The notes under the pieces are model-generated. The model ran no database searches, was not told the origin of the DNA, and saw nothing but the letters and a program-made list of their open reading frames with translations. The position numbers and the translations under genes are program-made. Below, one piece after another: positions 17,150 through 26,782 of a stretch of 37,800 nucleotides of DNA (positions are counted from its first letter, which is position 1; each line of letters opens with the position of its first letter). Source of the stretch: an uncultured Pirellulaceae bacterium (GTDB lineage Bacteria > Planctomycetota > Planctomycetia > Pirellulales > Pirellulaceae); assembly GCA_905480545.1 (NCBI GenBank), contig CAJQQR010000207.1, forward strand, positions 1 through 37,800, given 5' to 3'.

Positions 17150-18508
17150 GTGATTAATACACTTTTTCTTCCTGAGTTGCGTGAGATGCTCGCGGCCAAC
17201 AATGTCGCCGACCTTCAAGAGTTTTGTGAAGCATTGCACTCGGCGCGCACCGCTGAGTTCATGGAAGCACTTACCGCGCATGAAACTTGGCAAGTACTCC
17301 TTCACGCCGAGCCAGCAACACGGGTTGAAATTTTCGGATATCTCGAAAAAGAAAAACAAATCGAGATCATCACCGAGCAAGATCGCGAGCAAGTTGCCAC
17401 GCTCTTAGCTGAATTGGCCGCCGACGATCGCGTTGACATCCTTGCCGAAATTGATGACGACATCGTTAAAGATCTCTTGCCTCGACTTCCTACCGAAGAA
17501 AGACGTGATGTTCAGCGACTAAGTCAATTTCCCGAAGGGACGGCCGGCGCGGTCATGACGACCGAAATCGCGAAGCTGAAGGAAAATTTAACCGTCAAAG
17601 AAGCTCTCGAAGAAGTTGCCAGGCAATCTGAAGGTTTGGAAACGATCTACTACATTTATGTAGTTGATGATGATGATCATTTGCGAGGCCTGGTCTCGGC
17701 GCGACAATTGGTCACCGGCCTAAAAAGTCCAAACACAACGATGGTCGACTTGATGGAGACCGAACTGGTCACTGCCGATGTCATGGAGGATCAGGAAGAA
17801 GTCGCGCATAAAGTTGCCAAACTCGACTTGCTGGCGATTCCTGTTGTTGATGCGGAACATCAACTGGTTGGAATCATCACACACGACGATGTGATCGACG
17901 TTGTTCGAGAAGAAGCAACGGAGGACGCGCATCGAATCGCAGCTGTTGATCCATTGGATGACTCCTACATCAAGACTCACATTCTGACGCTTTGTTGGAA
18001 GCGAGGAATCTGGTTAATGATTTTGTTCGCATTCGCACTTTTTACCGCGTTTGCACTTCAGCGATATGATACGGAGCTGTCCGAGTGGACTTGGCTCATC
18101 CTGTTTATTCCACTGATCATTTCAAGCGGTGGAAATTCTGGAAGTCAATCGGCGACATTAATTATTACGGCTTTGTCGTTGAATCAGATTACAACTGACG
18201 ATTGGCGCAAAATCGTCTGGCGCGAGTTATTAATGGGCTTGGTTTTGGGCGGGATTCTCGCCTTGCTAGGATTCATTGCCGCGATTCCCTTTAGTCCATC
18301 GGTTGTTGACGGGTTGGTGTTACCGATCACAATTTTGTTGGTTGTAATATCCAGCACGTTATTTGGTGCGATCTTGCCTCTGGTCTTCAAACGTTTAGGT
18401 TTGGATCCTGCCATGATGAGTAACCCGTTCGTTGCGGGAATCATCGATGTGGTAGGCATCGTCATCTACATGAATGTCGCGCTAATGCTGCTTTCGAAGA
18501 GCGTGTGA
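17150..18508 (+). CDS. mgtE: Magnesium transporter MgtE
   Basis: A Mg2+-gated channel/transporter of the MgtE family, about 452 residues from the GTG at 17150. The N-terminal superhelical domain (LPELREMLAANNVADLQEF to about residue 130) contains the acidic sensing surface. A CBS-domain pair follows (MTTEIAKLKENLTVKEALEE, YIYVVDDDDHLRGLVSARQL, then LVGIITHDDVIDVVREEA). The connecting plug helix is DAHRIAAVDPLDDSY. Five hydrophobic segments make the pore domain, including the conserved filter region ISSGGNSGSQSATLI and NPFVAGIIDVVGIVIYM. The frame is open upstream to an ATG at 17030, but those 40 residues do not resemble MgtE, and homologues begin near VINTLFLPELREML. The SD spacing to the GTG is somewhat long (about 14 nt), so the start is only likely. 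Confidence 0.95.
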   Translation: MINTLFLPELREMLAANNVADLQEFCEALHSARTAEFMEALTAHETWQVLLHAEPATRVEIFGYLEKEKQIEIITEQDREQVATLLAELAADDRVDILAEIDDDIVKDLLPRLPTEERRDVQRLSQFPEGTAGAVMTTEIAKLKENLTVKEALEEVARQSEGLETIYYIYVVDDDDHLRGLVSARQLVTGLKSPNTTMVDLMETELVTADVMEDQEEVAHKVAKLDLLAIPVVDAEHQLVGIITHDDVIDVVREEATEDAHRIAAVDPLDDSYIKTHILTLCWKRGIWLMILFAFALFTAFALQRYDTELSEWTWLILFIPLIISSGGNSGSQSATLIITALSLNQITTDDWRKIVWRELLMGLVLGGILALLGFIAAIPFSPSVVDGLVLPITILLVVISSTLFGAILPLVFKRLGLDPAMMSNPFVAGIIDVVGIVIYMNVALMLLSKSV

Positions 18509-18572
18509 TCAAGGATTGAGATCGTTTTGGAGCATCTTCGGGACACCATTCCCTCAGCGGCGCCCTTTTATA

Positions 18573-19808
18573 TCAGGTATGATATTCCGCATTGATTTTG
18601 ACGTACTCGTACGTCAAATCACTTGTCCAAAACTGGGCTGAATTTTTCGGGACGCCAATTTGTAATTCAATCTCTGTATCAGTGTTGTCTTTAATCGAGG
18701 TGCTTACCTCTTTTTCATCGAAATCTACAGGTGTTCCTTTTTCGAAGAGCAAAAAACCGTTTACTCGAAGTGACGTTTCATTCGGCTCAAAGGCAATTCC
18801 GCTATAGCCTGCCGCACTGACGATACGACCCCAATTGGGATCACCACCAAAAACCGCTGTTTTGACGAGCGGGCTATCCGCGATTGTTTTTGCGACCAAG
18901 GCTAATTCTGATTCCCGTTGCGGGCCGGAAACCTGTATGGAAATCAAATGGGTTGCACCTTCACCGTCGCTTGGGATCTTCTTCGCAAGATCAATACACA
19001 CAGCGGTCAGCTGATTGAAGAATTCGTGATTCGATTCCGGTAATGATTTTCCATCCGATCCGCCGGTCGAATTCGCAAGCAATACCACTTGATCACTAGT
19101 ACTGGTGTGACCATCAACGCTGATGCAATTGAAACTTTGATCGATCGCGTGCTTGAAAGCAGTATTGTGTTCATCTGAAGCCGCAAGTGGAAAATCTGTC
19201 AAAAGTACGCACAACATCGTAGCCATCTTCGGGCCGATCATTCCTGCCCCTTTTGCCATCCCCAAAACCGAATAAGTCGTTCCACCCACCGCGAATTCTG
19301 TGGACGAGACCTTGCAGAATTTATCTGTTGTCATCATCCCTTGCGCGGCCAAATCAAATGCGTTTTCGTTGTTTTGCAATTGACCAAATGCTGCAACGAT
19401 CCCTGAGGTGACATTCTCCATGGGTAACATCTCGCCAATGATCCCAGTCGACATCACTAAAACGTCATTGAGCTCACAACCGATTTGATCCGCAAGTTCG
19501 CGTGCCATGGATTCCGTATCGTGTTCGCCTTGTTCGCCGGTGCACGCATTCGCATTTCCAGAATTAATCACGATGCCACGTGCAGAACCGATTCGATTGC
19601 GATTCCAATCAACCGATGAAGCCCGAATCATATTTTGTGTGAAAACACCAAATGCTGAGCACTTATCATCTGCAACGACTAACGATAGATCGATATTGCC
19701 ACTTTTTTTGATTCCCGATGCCACACCCGCAAAAGAAAATCCTTCTGGAATCGATAGCATTAATTCGTCAGTATCGTTTTCAGAAATCTCGTTTTCTGAC
19801 TCAAGCAT
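18573..19808 (-). CDS. argJ: Bifunctional ornithine acetyltransferase / N-acetylglutamate synthase ArgJ
   Basis: ArgJ transfers the acetyl group from N-acetylornithine to glutamate (cyclic arginine pathway) and may also make N-acetylglutamate from acetyl-CoA. The protein (411 residues) shows the family blocks GFSFAGVASGIKKSG, GIVINSGNANACTGEQG and VLVMSTGIIGEMLP. The autoproteolysis site is KGAGMIGPKMATMLCVLLTD, in which the Thr of MATML is the nucleophile that becomes the N-terminus of the beta chain. Also seen: NCISVDGHTSTSDQVVLLAN and AVFGGDPNWGRIVSAAGYSG. The ATG at 19808 gives an acidic N-terminal tail; a second in-frame ATG (MLSIPEGF) is a possible alternative. It follows argC by 68 bp on the same strand, probably in one operon. 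Whether it is mono- or bifunctional cannot be decided from sequence alone. Confidence 0.96.
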   Translation of the reverse strand: MLESENEISENDTDELMLSIPEGFSFAGVASGIKKSGNIDLSLVVADDKCSAFGVFTQNMIRASSVDWNRNRIGSARGIVINSGNANACTGEQGEHDTESMARELADQIGCELNDVLVMSTGIIGEMLPMENVTSGIVAAFGQLQNNENAFDLAAQGMMTTDKFCKVSSTEFAVGGTTYSVLGMAKGAGMIGPKMATMLCVLLTDFPLAASDEHNTAFKHAIDQSFNCISVDGHTSTSDQVVLLANSTGGSDGKSLPESNHEFFNQLTAVCIDLAKKIPSDGEGATHLISIQVSGPQRESELALVAKTIADSPLVKTAVFGGDPNWGRIVSAAGYSGIAFEPNETSLRVNGFLLFEKGTPVDFDEKEVSTSIKDNTDTEIELQIGVPKNSAQFWTSDLTYEYVKINAEYHT

Positions 19809-19876
19809 AAGTAGCAGTTCTTGATATGAATTGATTTAACAGAAAGCTTTCGAGCAATTAACGTCTATCCACATGA

Positions 19877-20890
19877 CTAAATCAGGGCGAGCGTTTCGTC
19901 GAATTTATTCATCAGATTAAAATTTTGAACGGCGGCACCTGATGCACCCTTAATCAGATTATCCAAGCAACTCACAATGATCGCTCGACCATGATTGACG
20001 CGAACTGTAATATCGCAAAAATTTGTGCCGCTGACGTCTTTAGTCGAAGGTAGATCGTTTGTTATTCTAACAAATGGCGAATCGGCATAACGACTCTTCA
20101 AACATTCGATCAAGACGCTTTCATCCAAATCTTTGTCGGCCAGATTCGCGTAAATGGTCGACAGGATTCCCCGGTCCATTGGAATCAAATGCGGGGTAAA
20201 CAAACAATCGATCACTTGCCCAACTGACCGAGCAACGATATCAGAAATCTCCGGCTGATGCCGATGGCAACCAACGTTGTAGGCGAACGTTGATTCATTA
20301 CATTCAGGAAAGTGAAATGGCAATTTGGCTTTTCGACCTGCACCGCTTACTCCTGTTTTTGAATCAACGATGATACCGGTCGGTTCAATCAAACCTTCAT
20401 CAACCAGAGGCGCGATTCCCAGGATAGCAGACGTTGGAAAACAACCTGGATTGGCAACCAAATCCGCTTCGATGATTTCGTTTTTGAAAAACTCAGGTAA
20501 CCCGTAAGGCACTTTCCCGAACGACTCCGGATCTGGATGAACAACGTTGTACCACTGTTCATAGAGAGCTTTTGACGAAAGCCGATAGTCGGCGCTGAAA
20601 TCGACAACTTTGATTCCATGTTTCCGTAGGTGCATCACCGATTCTGCAGAAGCAGCGTGCGGCAAACAACAAAACGCGAAATCAATCTTGTCGGCTACGA
20701 CCGCAATTTTGAACTCCTCGAAATCGATCTTCAATCGATCGCGTAACTGCGGATGGACTTTAGAGATCGGTTGACCAATATTTTCGCGTGATGTCACACA
20801 ATTGATCTTTGCATTTGGATGTCGAAGAAGAAGCTTGATTAACTCAAGTGCGGTGTATCCTGTCGCACCAATGATTCCAACGTTTACCAT
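19877..20890 (-). CDS. argC: N-acetyl-gamma-glutamyl-phosphate reductase ArgC
   Basis: The third enzyme of arginine synthesis, reducing N-acetylglutamyl phosphate to the semialdehyde with NADPH. Seen: the nucleotide-binding start VNVGIIGATGYTALELIKLL, FAFCCLPHAASAE, VVDFSADYRL, YGLPEFF, the catalytic-cysteine motif LVANPGCFPTSAILG, the VDSKTGVSGAGRKA block, and NVGCHRHQPEI with the catalytic His. Length (337 residues) is normal. The ATG at 20890 is preferred to the TTG one codon before the Val-Asn start region. It lies only 5 bp downstream of the stop codon of the membrane pseudokinase gene and 68 bp upstream of argJ, implying co-transcription. No ARG box could be recognised. Confidence 0.96.
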   Translation of the reverse strand: MVNVGIIGATGYTALELIKLLLRHPNAKINCVTSRENIGQPISKVHPQLRDRLKIDFEEFKIAVVADKIDFAFCCLPHAASAESVMHLRKHGIKVVDFSADYRLSSKALYEQWYNVVHPDPESFGKVPYGLPEFFKNEIIEADLVANPGCFPTSAILGIAPLVDEGLIEPTGIIVDSKTGVSGAGRKAKLPFHFPECNESTFAYNVGCHRHQPEISDIVARSVGQVIDCLFTPHLIPMDRGILSTIYANLADKDLDESVLIECLKSRYADSPFVRITNDLPSTKDVSGTNFCDITVRVNHGRAIIVSCLDNLIKGASGAAVQNFNLMNKFDETLALI

Positions 20891-20895
20891 CAATC

Positions 20896-23733
20896 CTATT
20901 TTTTCTTTTCTTCTTCAGCCGGTTTGGGCGGTGTGTACGGTTTCCCGTCCGGCGTCGCGAGATCAACCTCGAGTTCACCTGCCTGATAAAAAATTCTTAC
21001 GCCGATCTGGGATTCGTTAACTGATTTCAAAATTGCGAGTGCACGTTCAAGATGCGCCTTCAGCGGCTTACCCGCGTTCACTTGTTTCTCGATCTCCGCT
21101 CGATTCGTTTCAGATGTAAATTGTCGTTTTTGGTTCGCATCTTTTATTTTATTGTATCGTTCCATCAATTCAGCGTAATTGATCTGCAACTTCGTAAAAC
21201 TTGCAATATTCCGATTCGCTTCACTTTCAAATTTGGCAAACGAAGAAATTTTAATTTCCCGTTTGTCTGGGGTGACATAATATGACTCACCATTGACCAA
21301 CATCTTTGAACCACGATTTCGCGACGTAAATCGGGTCTTAAAGATATCAATGTTTTCCGGGTTGCACACAATCGTGATTGATCCAGTGCGACCCACTATC
21401 TCCGTCGTCTTGTCAACAAAAGATCGATCCGGAAAGTTATCGGAAAAATTAACGAGCTGAATCTTGATGTTCTCCACATCCGGCAAATCACTTAATTTTG
21501 CTTCTGCGGTTGGCGAAAAGGTTCTTTCGTAGTTGAGCAAGGAGGACTCAACCGGTTCACGTAACGCTAGTTTGTGATCGGTTTGTCGCGTCGAAATTTT
21601 TAATCCGCAATTCATCAGAAATTTCGCATTGGATTGCGATAATGCTGCGTCGGTCCAATGAAATTCAAATGACTGACCCTTCAACCTAAACTTTGCGATC
21701 GGGTCGCTTACCGAATTCTTAGATTTCATGCTGACGAGCCATGTCGAATTTTCGCTGGTCGATGTTTTCATCAGAAATTCAAATTTGCCGCGCGTCGCCT
21801 TGTCACCACCGTGCAAAGTAACCGTCAATGGCAGACTGGGTGGAATCGCTATATCAAACAACTGAAGCGTATCAATTGAATCTGATTCTGGAAGCGTAAC
21901 CGCTCGAGGTGCATTGGCGAATAACGCGTCGATATTTACACCGTCGGTCGGCTTGGAATCACCTTTGTCTTTTTTTGGAGACTTACCGATCAGGATGACG
22001 GGGCCAGCATCTTTGGTTTCGCTTTTGGTATCGTTATTTTCCTCATCACCAACGGCTTTATCCTCATTGGGTTTTTCCTCAACTACTTTCGCATCTGTAT
22101 TGGTAGCTGGCGGTTTGGTTGGATCGACCTCCTTTTTGGTCATGTCGTCGTCCATCTCAGAATTTTCTGATGGAGCCTCAGGCTTGTCGTCAGACTGCAA
22201 ATCATCGCCTGTATCTTTATCGCCTGTATCGTTCTGCGGATTGGGTGAATCTTTTTCGGCGGTTGAGTTGTCCGAATTCAAGTTTGACGCTTCCTCTTTG
22301 GCATTTTTATTGAGCGCTCCTACATCTGCGAACATCCCACTGGAAGTTGTCGGTAATTTTTTCTTCATTCGTTTAGGTGAAGAAGAATCTTTCTTGTTTT
22401 TGGATGAGTCTTGTTTGGCTGGCTGATCAGTCACCTTCTCACGAGAAATTGTGGTCTTTGCTTCTGCCACTTTTGAGCCATTATCTTTACCGCTAAAAAA
22501 CACGTAATAGACGATCCATCCGATCGACAAGGCACCAACCGCACCACTCAATGCAGCCAGCACAATGGGTTTTAGAGAACTGGGTTGAGGCTTGGTTTCA
22601 CTTGAATTCGGCTCTTTCGGTTCGGTGGACGGATCATCTTTTACATGCTCTGAATCGGACTCTACGATTTTGGACTTTATTTTTTGCGGCTGAGCTTGAA
22701 TAGCGGATTCAATCGACAAGTCACCCAAGTCGCCGAACATGTCAGTTTTCGGCGCACTCATAGTTTCCAATCCATCGACGTGGCCCGAAGGAATCGCCGA
22801 GTCAACGGATACATGATCTAGATTCTGAATCGCCGGAACGGATTCTAACACCGAGTCATCGTTATTGTTTCCCGGCGTGCCGGAGGCTTTTGCCCCAAGC
22901 ATCGCCTGCAGTTTCTTCAATGATTTTCGGGTATCGCTCTCATTTGTATCGGCTGCGATTTCTGCAAATTGTTTGAATAGCGCTCCGTCGGCAACTGGTT
23001 TTTCGAAATCGCCGGCAAGCATTCCGCACGCTAAAGCGGCCAATGACCGAACATCCGACGTTTTCTGTTTCGACGAATTCGTTTGGTTCGCAAAGCTAAA
23101 CGAAACATCATCAGGAAGATGAACCACAACCTTCTGATCTTCTTTAATAATGACAGAATGCTCGTTGATTGAACCATGTTTCAGGTTCGACGCCTCCAGT
23201 GCTATCATCATTTGCGTGATCTTCGCCGCGAGCTGCTTAACCAATTTTTCCGATTGAGCTTTTCCTTTGCAACGTTTCGCGATACTTATGCCATTTGCTA
23301 ATTCGCTCACGACGATGAAACGTTCACCGATTTTCGCGACATCTGTAATTTTCGGTAATCGGGAAAGATCAAGTTTCTGAAACGCATTTACGCGTGCCAA
23401 ATACTGTTCGCGTCGTTTGTCATCATCACAAAGTTCCTTGGACACCAGACGCAAGTAACTCTTTGAGTCTCCTTTGACCAAGTAGACTTCGCCAAATTCG
23501 TCTTTTCCAATAAAGTCGAGCAACCGATATCGGCCGACTTTGAAGTTTCCTTTGCCTGAAAGAAGTCGTTTGGCTTGCCAGGAAGTAAGCACCTTTTTTG
23601 ACACCAACGCATCAAAATCAATTTCCGAAAGCGTATCCGTCTTGATGCCGTTTCGCAGTTGTTCCAAATTCGATTCAGAGATGAGATCGTTCTTTTGAGC
23701 GATGTCAAAAAACGTTTGAGTTTCCAGAGCCAT
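20896..23733 (-). CDS. Membrane protein with degenerate Ser/Thr protein kinase domain (pseudokinase)
   Basis: A 945-residue protein. Residues 1-65 form a helical region of the type often placed before planctomycete kinases (LVSKKVLTSWQAKRLLSGKG). A kinase-like domain spans about 68-280: a glycine-rich loop IGKDEFGEVYLV (75-86) is present, but the active-site motifs are lost. The HRD-xKPxN loop reads HGSINEHSVII (186-196) and the DFG position reads LPDDVSF (206-212); the usual VAIK lysine seems to be Arg94. A single membrane helix is at about 389-413 (IVLAALSGAVGALSIGWIVY). A long acidic, Lys/Asp/Ser-rich linker (about 420-600) leads to an extracytoplasmic C-terminal domain with no recognised family. 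It is 5 bp upstream of argC. It could be an inactive scaffold or receptor rather than an enzyme. Confidence 0.8.
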   Translation of the reverse strand: MALETQTFFDIAQKNDLISESNLEQLRNGIKTDTLSEIDFDALVSKKVLTSWQAKRLLSGKGNFKVGRYRLLDFIGKDEFGEVYLVKGDSKSYLRLVSKELCDDDKRREQYLARVNAFQKLDLSRLPKITDVAKIGERFIVVSELANGISIAKRCKGKAQSEKLVKQLAAKITQMMIALEASNLKHGSINEHSVIIKEDQKVVVHLPDDVSFSFANQTNSSKQKTSDVRSLAALACGMLAGDFEKPVADGALFKQFAEIAADTNESDTRKSLKKLQAMLGAKASGTPGNNNDDSVLESVPAIQNLDHVSVDSAIPSGHVDGLETMSAPKTDMFGDLGDLSIESAIQAQPQKIKSKIVESDSEHVKDDPSTEPKEPNSSETKPQPSSLKPIVLAALSGAVGALSIGWIVYYVFFSGKDNGSKVAEAKTTISREKVTDQPAKQDSSKNKKDSSSPKRMKKKLPTTSSGMFADVGALNKNAKEEASNLNSDNSTAEKDSPNPQNDTGDKDTGDDLQSDDKPEAPSENSEMDDDMTKKEVDPTKPPATNTDAKVVEEKPNEDKAVGDEENNDTKSETKDAGPVILIGKSPKKDKGDSKPTDGVNIDALFANAPRAVTLPESDSIDTLQLFDIAIPPSLPLTVTLHGGDKATRGKFEFLMKTSTSENSTWLVSMKSKNSVSDPIAKFRLKGQSFEFHWTDAALSQSNAKFLMNCGLKISTRQTDHKLALREPVESSLLNYERTFSPTAEAKLSDLPDVENIKIQLVNFSDNFPDRSFVDKTTEIVGRTGSITIVCNPENIDIFKTRFTSRNRGSKMLVNGESYYVTPDKREIKISSFAKFESEANRNIASFTKLQINYAELMERYNKIKDANQKRQFTSETNRAEIEKQVNAGKPLKAHLERALAILKSVNESQIGVRIFYQAGELEVDLATPDGKPYTPPKPAEEEKKK

Positions 23734-24337
23734 TGATTGCCGCCAATGTGAGGGAAAAACAGATTAGAAAAATTAGGAAATTTGTTTTGAGAAAAGTAGA
23801 GTGTTGCCCTCACCTTAATCTTAAACGATTCCTTGGTTTTTTTCAGGTTTCGCCCTTCAAATTTTCTATTTAAGCGGTTCAATTCATCGGCAATATCGGT
23901 TTAGTGGATTCTTCTGGAACAAAAATGCGAAAATTTGCATTTTCCACCCGAGTCATTCATTTTTGATAAACGGATCGCCACCCATCCCTTGAGTGTCTAA
24001 ATTTGGTTGAAACGGTGAGTCAGGAGTTCCTTAGGCTTTCTCGTCTCGATGAAGTTCCAAACTTGGAATGATGACGGCGATTTTTTTTATTGCTAATCGT
24101 TCGTCCAGAAAACCCGTTGTTCTCGATATCTGGTCGACGTCGTTCGCTACATTTTGGTATATCGCAAATAAAATTCACAAAATCTTTGCGCTATTTGCCA
24201 ACCAAAAAAACGGTGAATGAACCCGGATTATAAATCGGTTCGGAAGGTAAGAAATTGCCCCACGGGTTTTGTTCCCTGTTTGTTCCCTGATGTTTAGGCC
24301 ATTCGAAAAACGATGGTGAATTGACCGTTTTAAAACG
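23734..24337. other. 600-bp non-coding gap with small dyads and an 11-bp tandem repeat
   Basis: No credible ORF is present. Seen: an inverted repeat AAAATGC-N8-GCATTTT (23922-23943); a palindrome TTCCAA-AC-TTGGAA (24055-24068); a perfect 11-bp tandem duplication TTTGTTCCCTG (24268-24278 and 24279-24289); and the 12-bp palindrome CGTTTTAAAACG (24326-24337) touching the stop codon of the TPR/coiled-coil gene. The promoter of the pseudokinase-argC-argJ unit should be near its right-hand gene, in about 23740-23900. No tRNA or known ncRNA was recognised. Confidence 0.5.
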
Positions 24338-25636
24338 TTACTTTATTGAATCGAGTAAAAGCTGTCTCTCAATTTCCAAAGGGAATTGGTCGTAGGTGGC
24401 AATCGATTGGGAACGCAACCGCAATGAAACCGAATGAGTGATCGTTTTTTTCGATGGTTTTGTCGTTTTGATTTTTTCGATCGCAGTCCGTCGTTTTTGT
24501 TTTTCGATGTTCTTTAAACCGCTGTTTAACGACGCAAGTTGCTGTGTCGCATTCGATTCAATCGCCGCATATTGACGCCGCAGTTCGTTGCGTTGTGATT
24601 CAATCCCATTGAGTCGTGAACGAACGCTATTGGCATCCAATTCCGCTCGGAGGATCAAACCATCGGCGCGACCGGCACGTTGAAAATACAGAATCCGCAA
24701 CCGTTGGTTATTCTCTCGTAACGCCAATGTATTCCAATAGTTATAATCACTAATCAGAACCAGAAGATCTCTATTGATGGAACCTAATTCTGACTCCAAT
24801 TGCGACTGTTGTGACGCCAAAGGACTGTCTTGCAGACGAATCTCTTCCAAAACTTTGATCGCCTCTGCACGAAGTTCGCCACTTTTCTCTGCGATATTCT
24901 CTTTGTTCTCCGCCAGTTGTTTTTCAACTTCCGTCAGTTGAGCGAACTTGATCTTTCGCTCTTCTGCGTCGATCTTCGCTGCGTTTTGGTCAATCGTTTG
25001 CTTCTTAACCATCATCTCTTGGTAATCTTTTTCGACGACCGAGTAGTCGAAATTGAACGCCGACAACAAATCAGCGTCTAACTTGAAAAGGATTTTTCGC
25101 TTTGACGTTTCGATAGACAGTTTGTGCGCCCGACCTTTTAGAGGGCCTTCCAGATAGGCAAAAACTCGACCAGCAAAACGGTATGCTTCGGCTTTTCCAA
25201 AGTCATCAAGTGACTTATCAGCATTCGCCAAATCGATGAATTTGCCAAGCGAGACGAGGGCAAGATTAAACTTGTCCTGACGTAATAGTAACCAACACTT
25301 CAATCGTTGCGGTTGGGGATTGTTAGGATCGATATCCTCAAGTTTTTCCAACGCTTGAATTGCGGCTTTGACATCATGCTGTCGGCTCTTGACCAAGGCA
25401 AATGCATAAACCGTTTTGGCGTTCTCAACGGATTGCGCTTCGAAATAAGCATTCGCTTCAGATTTCTTCGTAGGCGTCCAAAAATCCTTGAGCAGTTTTT
25501 TAACGATCGTATCGGTATCGTCTAAAGCGGAGCATTTTTGGGTAAAGAAGTTGACAGCAGAAGCGCCAGAGTACGATAAACCAAATCCGCAGATCCAGAT
25601 CGCGACAACGAACCGCGAGACAAGTCGATTGTTCAT
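24338..25636 (-). CDS. Secreted TPR / coiled-coil protein of unknown function
   Basis: A 432-residue protein from the ATG at 25636, chosen over an in-frame GTG one codon upstream because the SD GAAAGGAAA lies 5-7 nt before it. The N-terminal hydrophobic segment (FVVAIWICGFGLSYSGASA) is a likely signal peptide. A TPR-like region follows at about 70-170 (KTVYAFALVKSRQHDVKAAI, ALEKLEDIDPNNPQPQRLKC). From about 200 to 400 the sequence is long, charged and heptad-rich, predicted coiled coil (KIDAEERKIKFAQLTEVEKQ, NGIESQRNELRRQYAAIES). No catalytic motif is visible. It stands between two intergenic regions and is probably transcribed alone. It could be a periplasmic scaffold; that is a guess from architecture. 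Confidence 0.75.
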   Translation of the reverse strand: MNNRLVSRFVVAIWICGFGLSYSGASAVNFFTQKCSALDDTDTIVKKLLKDFWTPTKKSEANAYFEAQSVENAKTVYAFALVKSRQHDVKAAIQALEKLEDIDPNNPQPQRLKCWLLLRQDKFNLALVSLGKFIDLANADKSLDDFGKAEAYRFAGRVFAYLEGPLKGRAHKLSIETSKRKILFKLDADLLSAFNFDYSVVEKDYQEMMVKKQTIDQNAAKIDAEERKIKFAQLTEVEKQLAENKENIAEKSGELRAEAIKVLEEIRLQDSPLASQQSQLESELGSINRDLLVLISDYNYWNTLALRENNQRLRILYFQRAGRADGLILRAELDANSVRSRLNGIESQRNELRRQYAAIESNATQQLASLNSGLKNIEKQKRRTAIEKIKTTKPSKKTITHSVSLRLRSQSIATYDQFPLEIERQLLLDSIK

Positions 25637-25855
25637 CACAATTTCCTTTCAATTGAGCGGCCCCGCCCGACGACAATTTTATGTGGCTTAGAATTCGCAA
25701 GCAAGGCAATTTCACCTTGTGACGTGCCAAATTAAAGTAATTTCGATTCGACAATGGGGTCGTCCGAGATGCAGATTTCCAAAAATCCGTGGTTCGAACG
25801 ACTCTTATCGAACTGCGAGCGAGCCATATGTGCTGTCCAATTGGTTCTTTCGATT

Positions 25856-26782
25856 TTAGGTTTTCATTGCCGAAACGGATAATTGCTCCGTCATACTTTT
25901 GCACGCCATTTCGACACTTTGTTGCCACTCATTTGCTACGAACTCTGGATTGTTGTAGGCAAAAATTATTCCGCGAGACGAATTGACGATCGCACCAACG
26001 CCGTTCAAATCAAAACCGGGTTTCACATCTTCGACGCCACCACCTTGAGCACCGAATCCTGGAATCAGCAAAATGGCGTGCGGCATCTGTTCCCGAAGCA
26101 TCGCCAGCTGTTGTGGATAAGTCGCACCAACCACTGCTCCAACAGCACCATACCCACTTTCACCAACGGTTGCTGCCGCCAACAATTCGATCTCGTTTGC
26201 AACTGCTTGAAACAAGGTCTCTTTGGTCAAAGGGTTGGTGCCGGAAACCTTGTCAAGGATCCGATCTTGAAAATGACCGCTCCCTGGATTGGATGTCTTA
26301 ACCAACACGAACATCCCTCTATCGTTCGACTGGCAGGCGTCCAAAAACGGTCGCAACGTATCAACGCCCATGTACGGATTCACAGTCAACGCATCACTCG
26401 ATAGACCTGTTTGTGTTTCCCCTAAATAAGCTTCTGCATAGGCTTCTGCCGTAGAGCCGATATCCCCACGTTTCGCATCCATCAATAGCAGCACGTTTTT
26501 TGATTTGGCATACGCAACGATATTTGCCAACGCATTCACACCCGCCGGTCCAAGCGCTTCAAAAAAAGCGCTTTGCGGTTTTACGATGGGTACCAAATCA
26601 GCGACTACATCGAGAATGGCTTTGCAAAACATCTCGTAGGCCAATGCTACGGCTTTCACATCGGACCTATCAACACCGTCTCGGATTGCGGGTGGTAGAC
26701 TCCCGAATCGCGGATCAAGTCCGACACAAACGGAGTTGTTTTTCTTTTGAATCGCGGCAATGAGTTGGTCAGTGAATTTCAT
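25856..26782 (-). CDS. pyrF: Orotidine 5'-phosphate decarboxylase (type 2)
   Basis: The last enzyme of UMP synthesis, decarboxylating OMP. At 308 residues it belongs to the longer type 2 subfamily. Seen: SVCVGLDPRFGSLP, VPIVKPQSAFFEALG with the substrate-contacting Lys, the catalytic motif LLLMDAKRGDIGSTAEAYAE (Asp-x-Lys-x-x-Asp), ALTVNPYMGVDTL, FVLVKTSNPGSG, VGAVVGATYP and the phosphate-binding ILLIPGFGAQGGG and VNSSRGIIFAY. The ATG at 26782 (MKFTDQL) is preferred over the TTG two codons upstream. The gap to the TPR/coiled-coil gene is 219 bp, so co-transcription is uncertain. Confidence 0.96.
   Translation of the reverse strand: MKFTDQLIAAIQKKNNSVCVGLDPRFGSLPPAIRDGVDRSDVKAVALAYEMFCKAILDVVADLVPIVKPQSAFFEALGPAGVNALANIVAYAKSKNVLLLMDAKRGDIGSTAEAYAEAYLGETQTGLSSDALTVNPYMGVDTLRPFLDACQSNDRGMFVLVKTSNPGSGHFQDRILDKVSGTNPLTKETLFQAVANEIELLAAATVGESGYGAVGAVVGATYPQQLAMLREQMPHAILLIPGFGAQGGGVEDVKPGFDLNGVGAIVNSSRGIIFAYNNPEFVANEWQQSVEMACKSMTEQLSVSAMKT

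Noticed and set aside
16922..17392. 156-codon minus-strand ORF across the mgtE 5' end
   Set aside because: It runs antisense to the conserved MgtE N-terminal domain and has no family resemblance.
21914..22426. 170-codon plus-strand ORF antisense to the pseudokinase linker
   Set aside because: Its Ser/Leu/Phe-rich content is the complement of the acidic Lys/Asp/Ser linker; it is a compositional shadow.
24256..24270. CCCCACGGGTTTTG as a degenerate copy of the REP-like stem
   Set aside because: Only one arm (CCACGGGTT) is shared; no matching second arm or hairpin follows.
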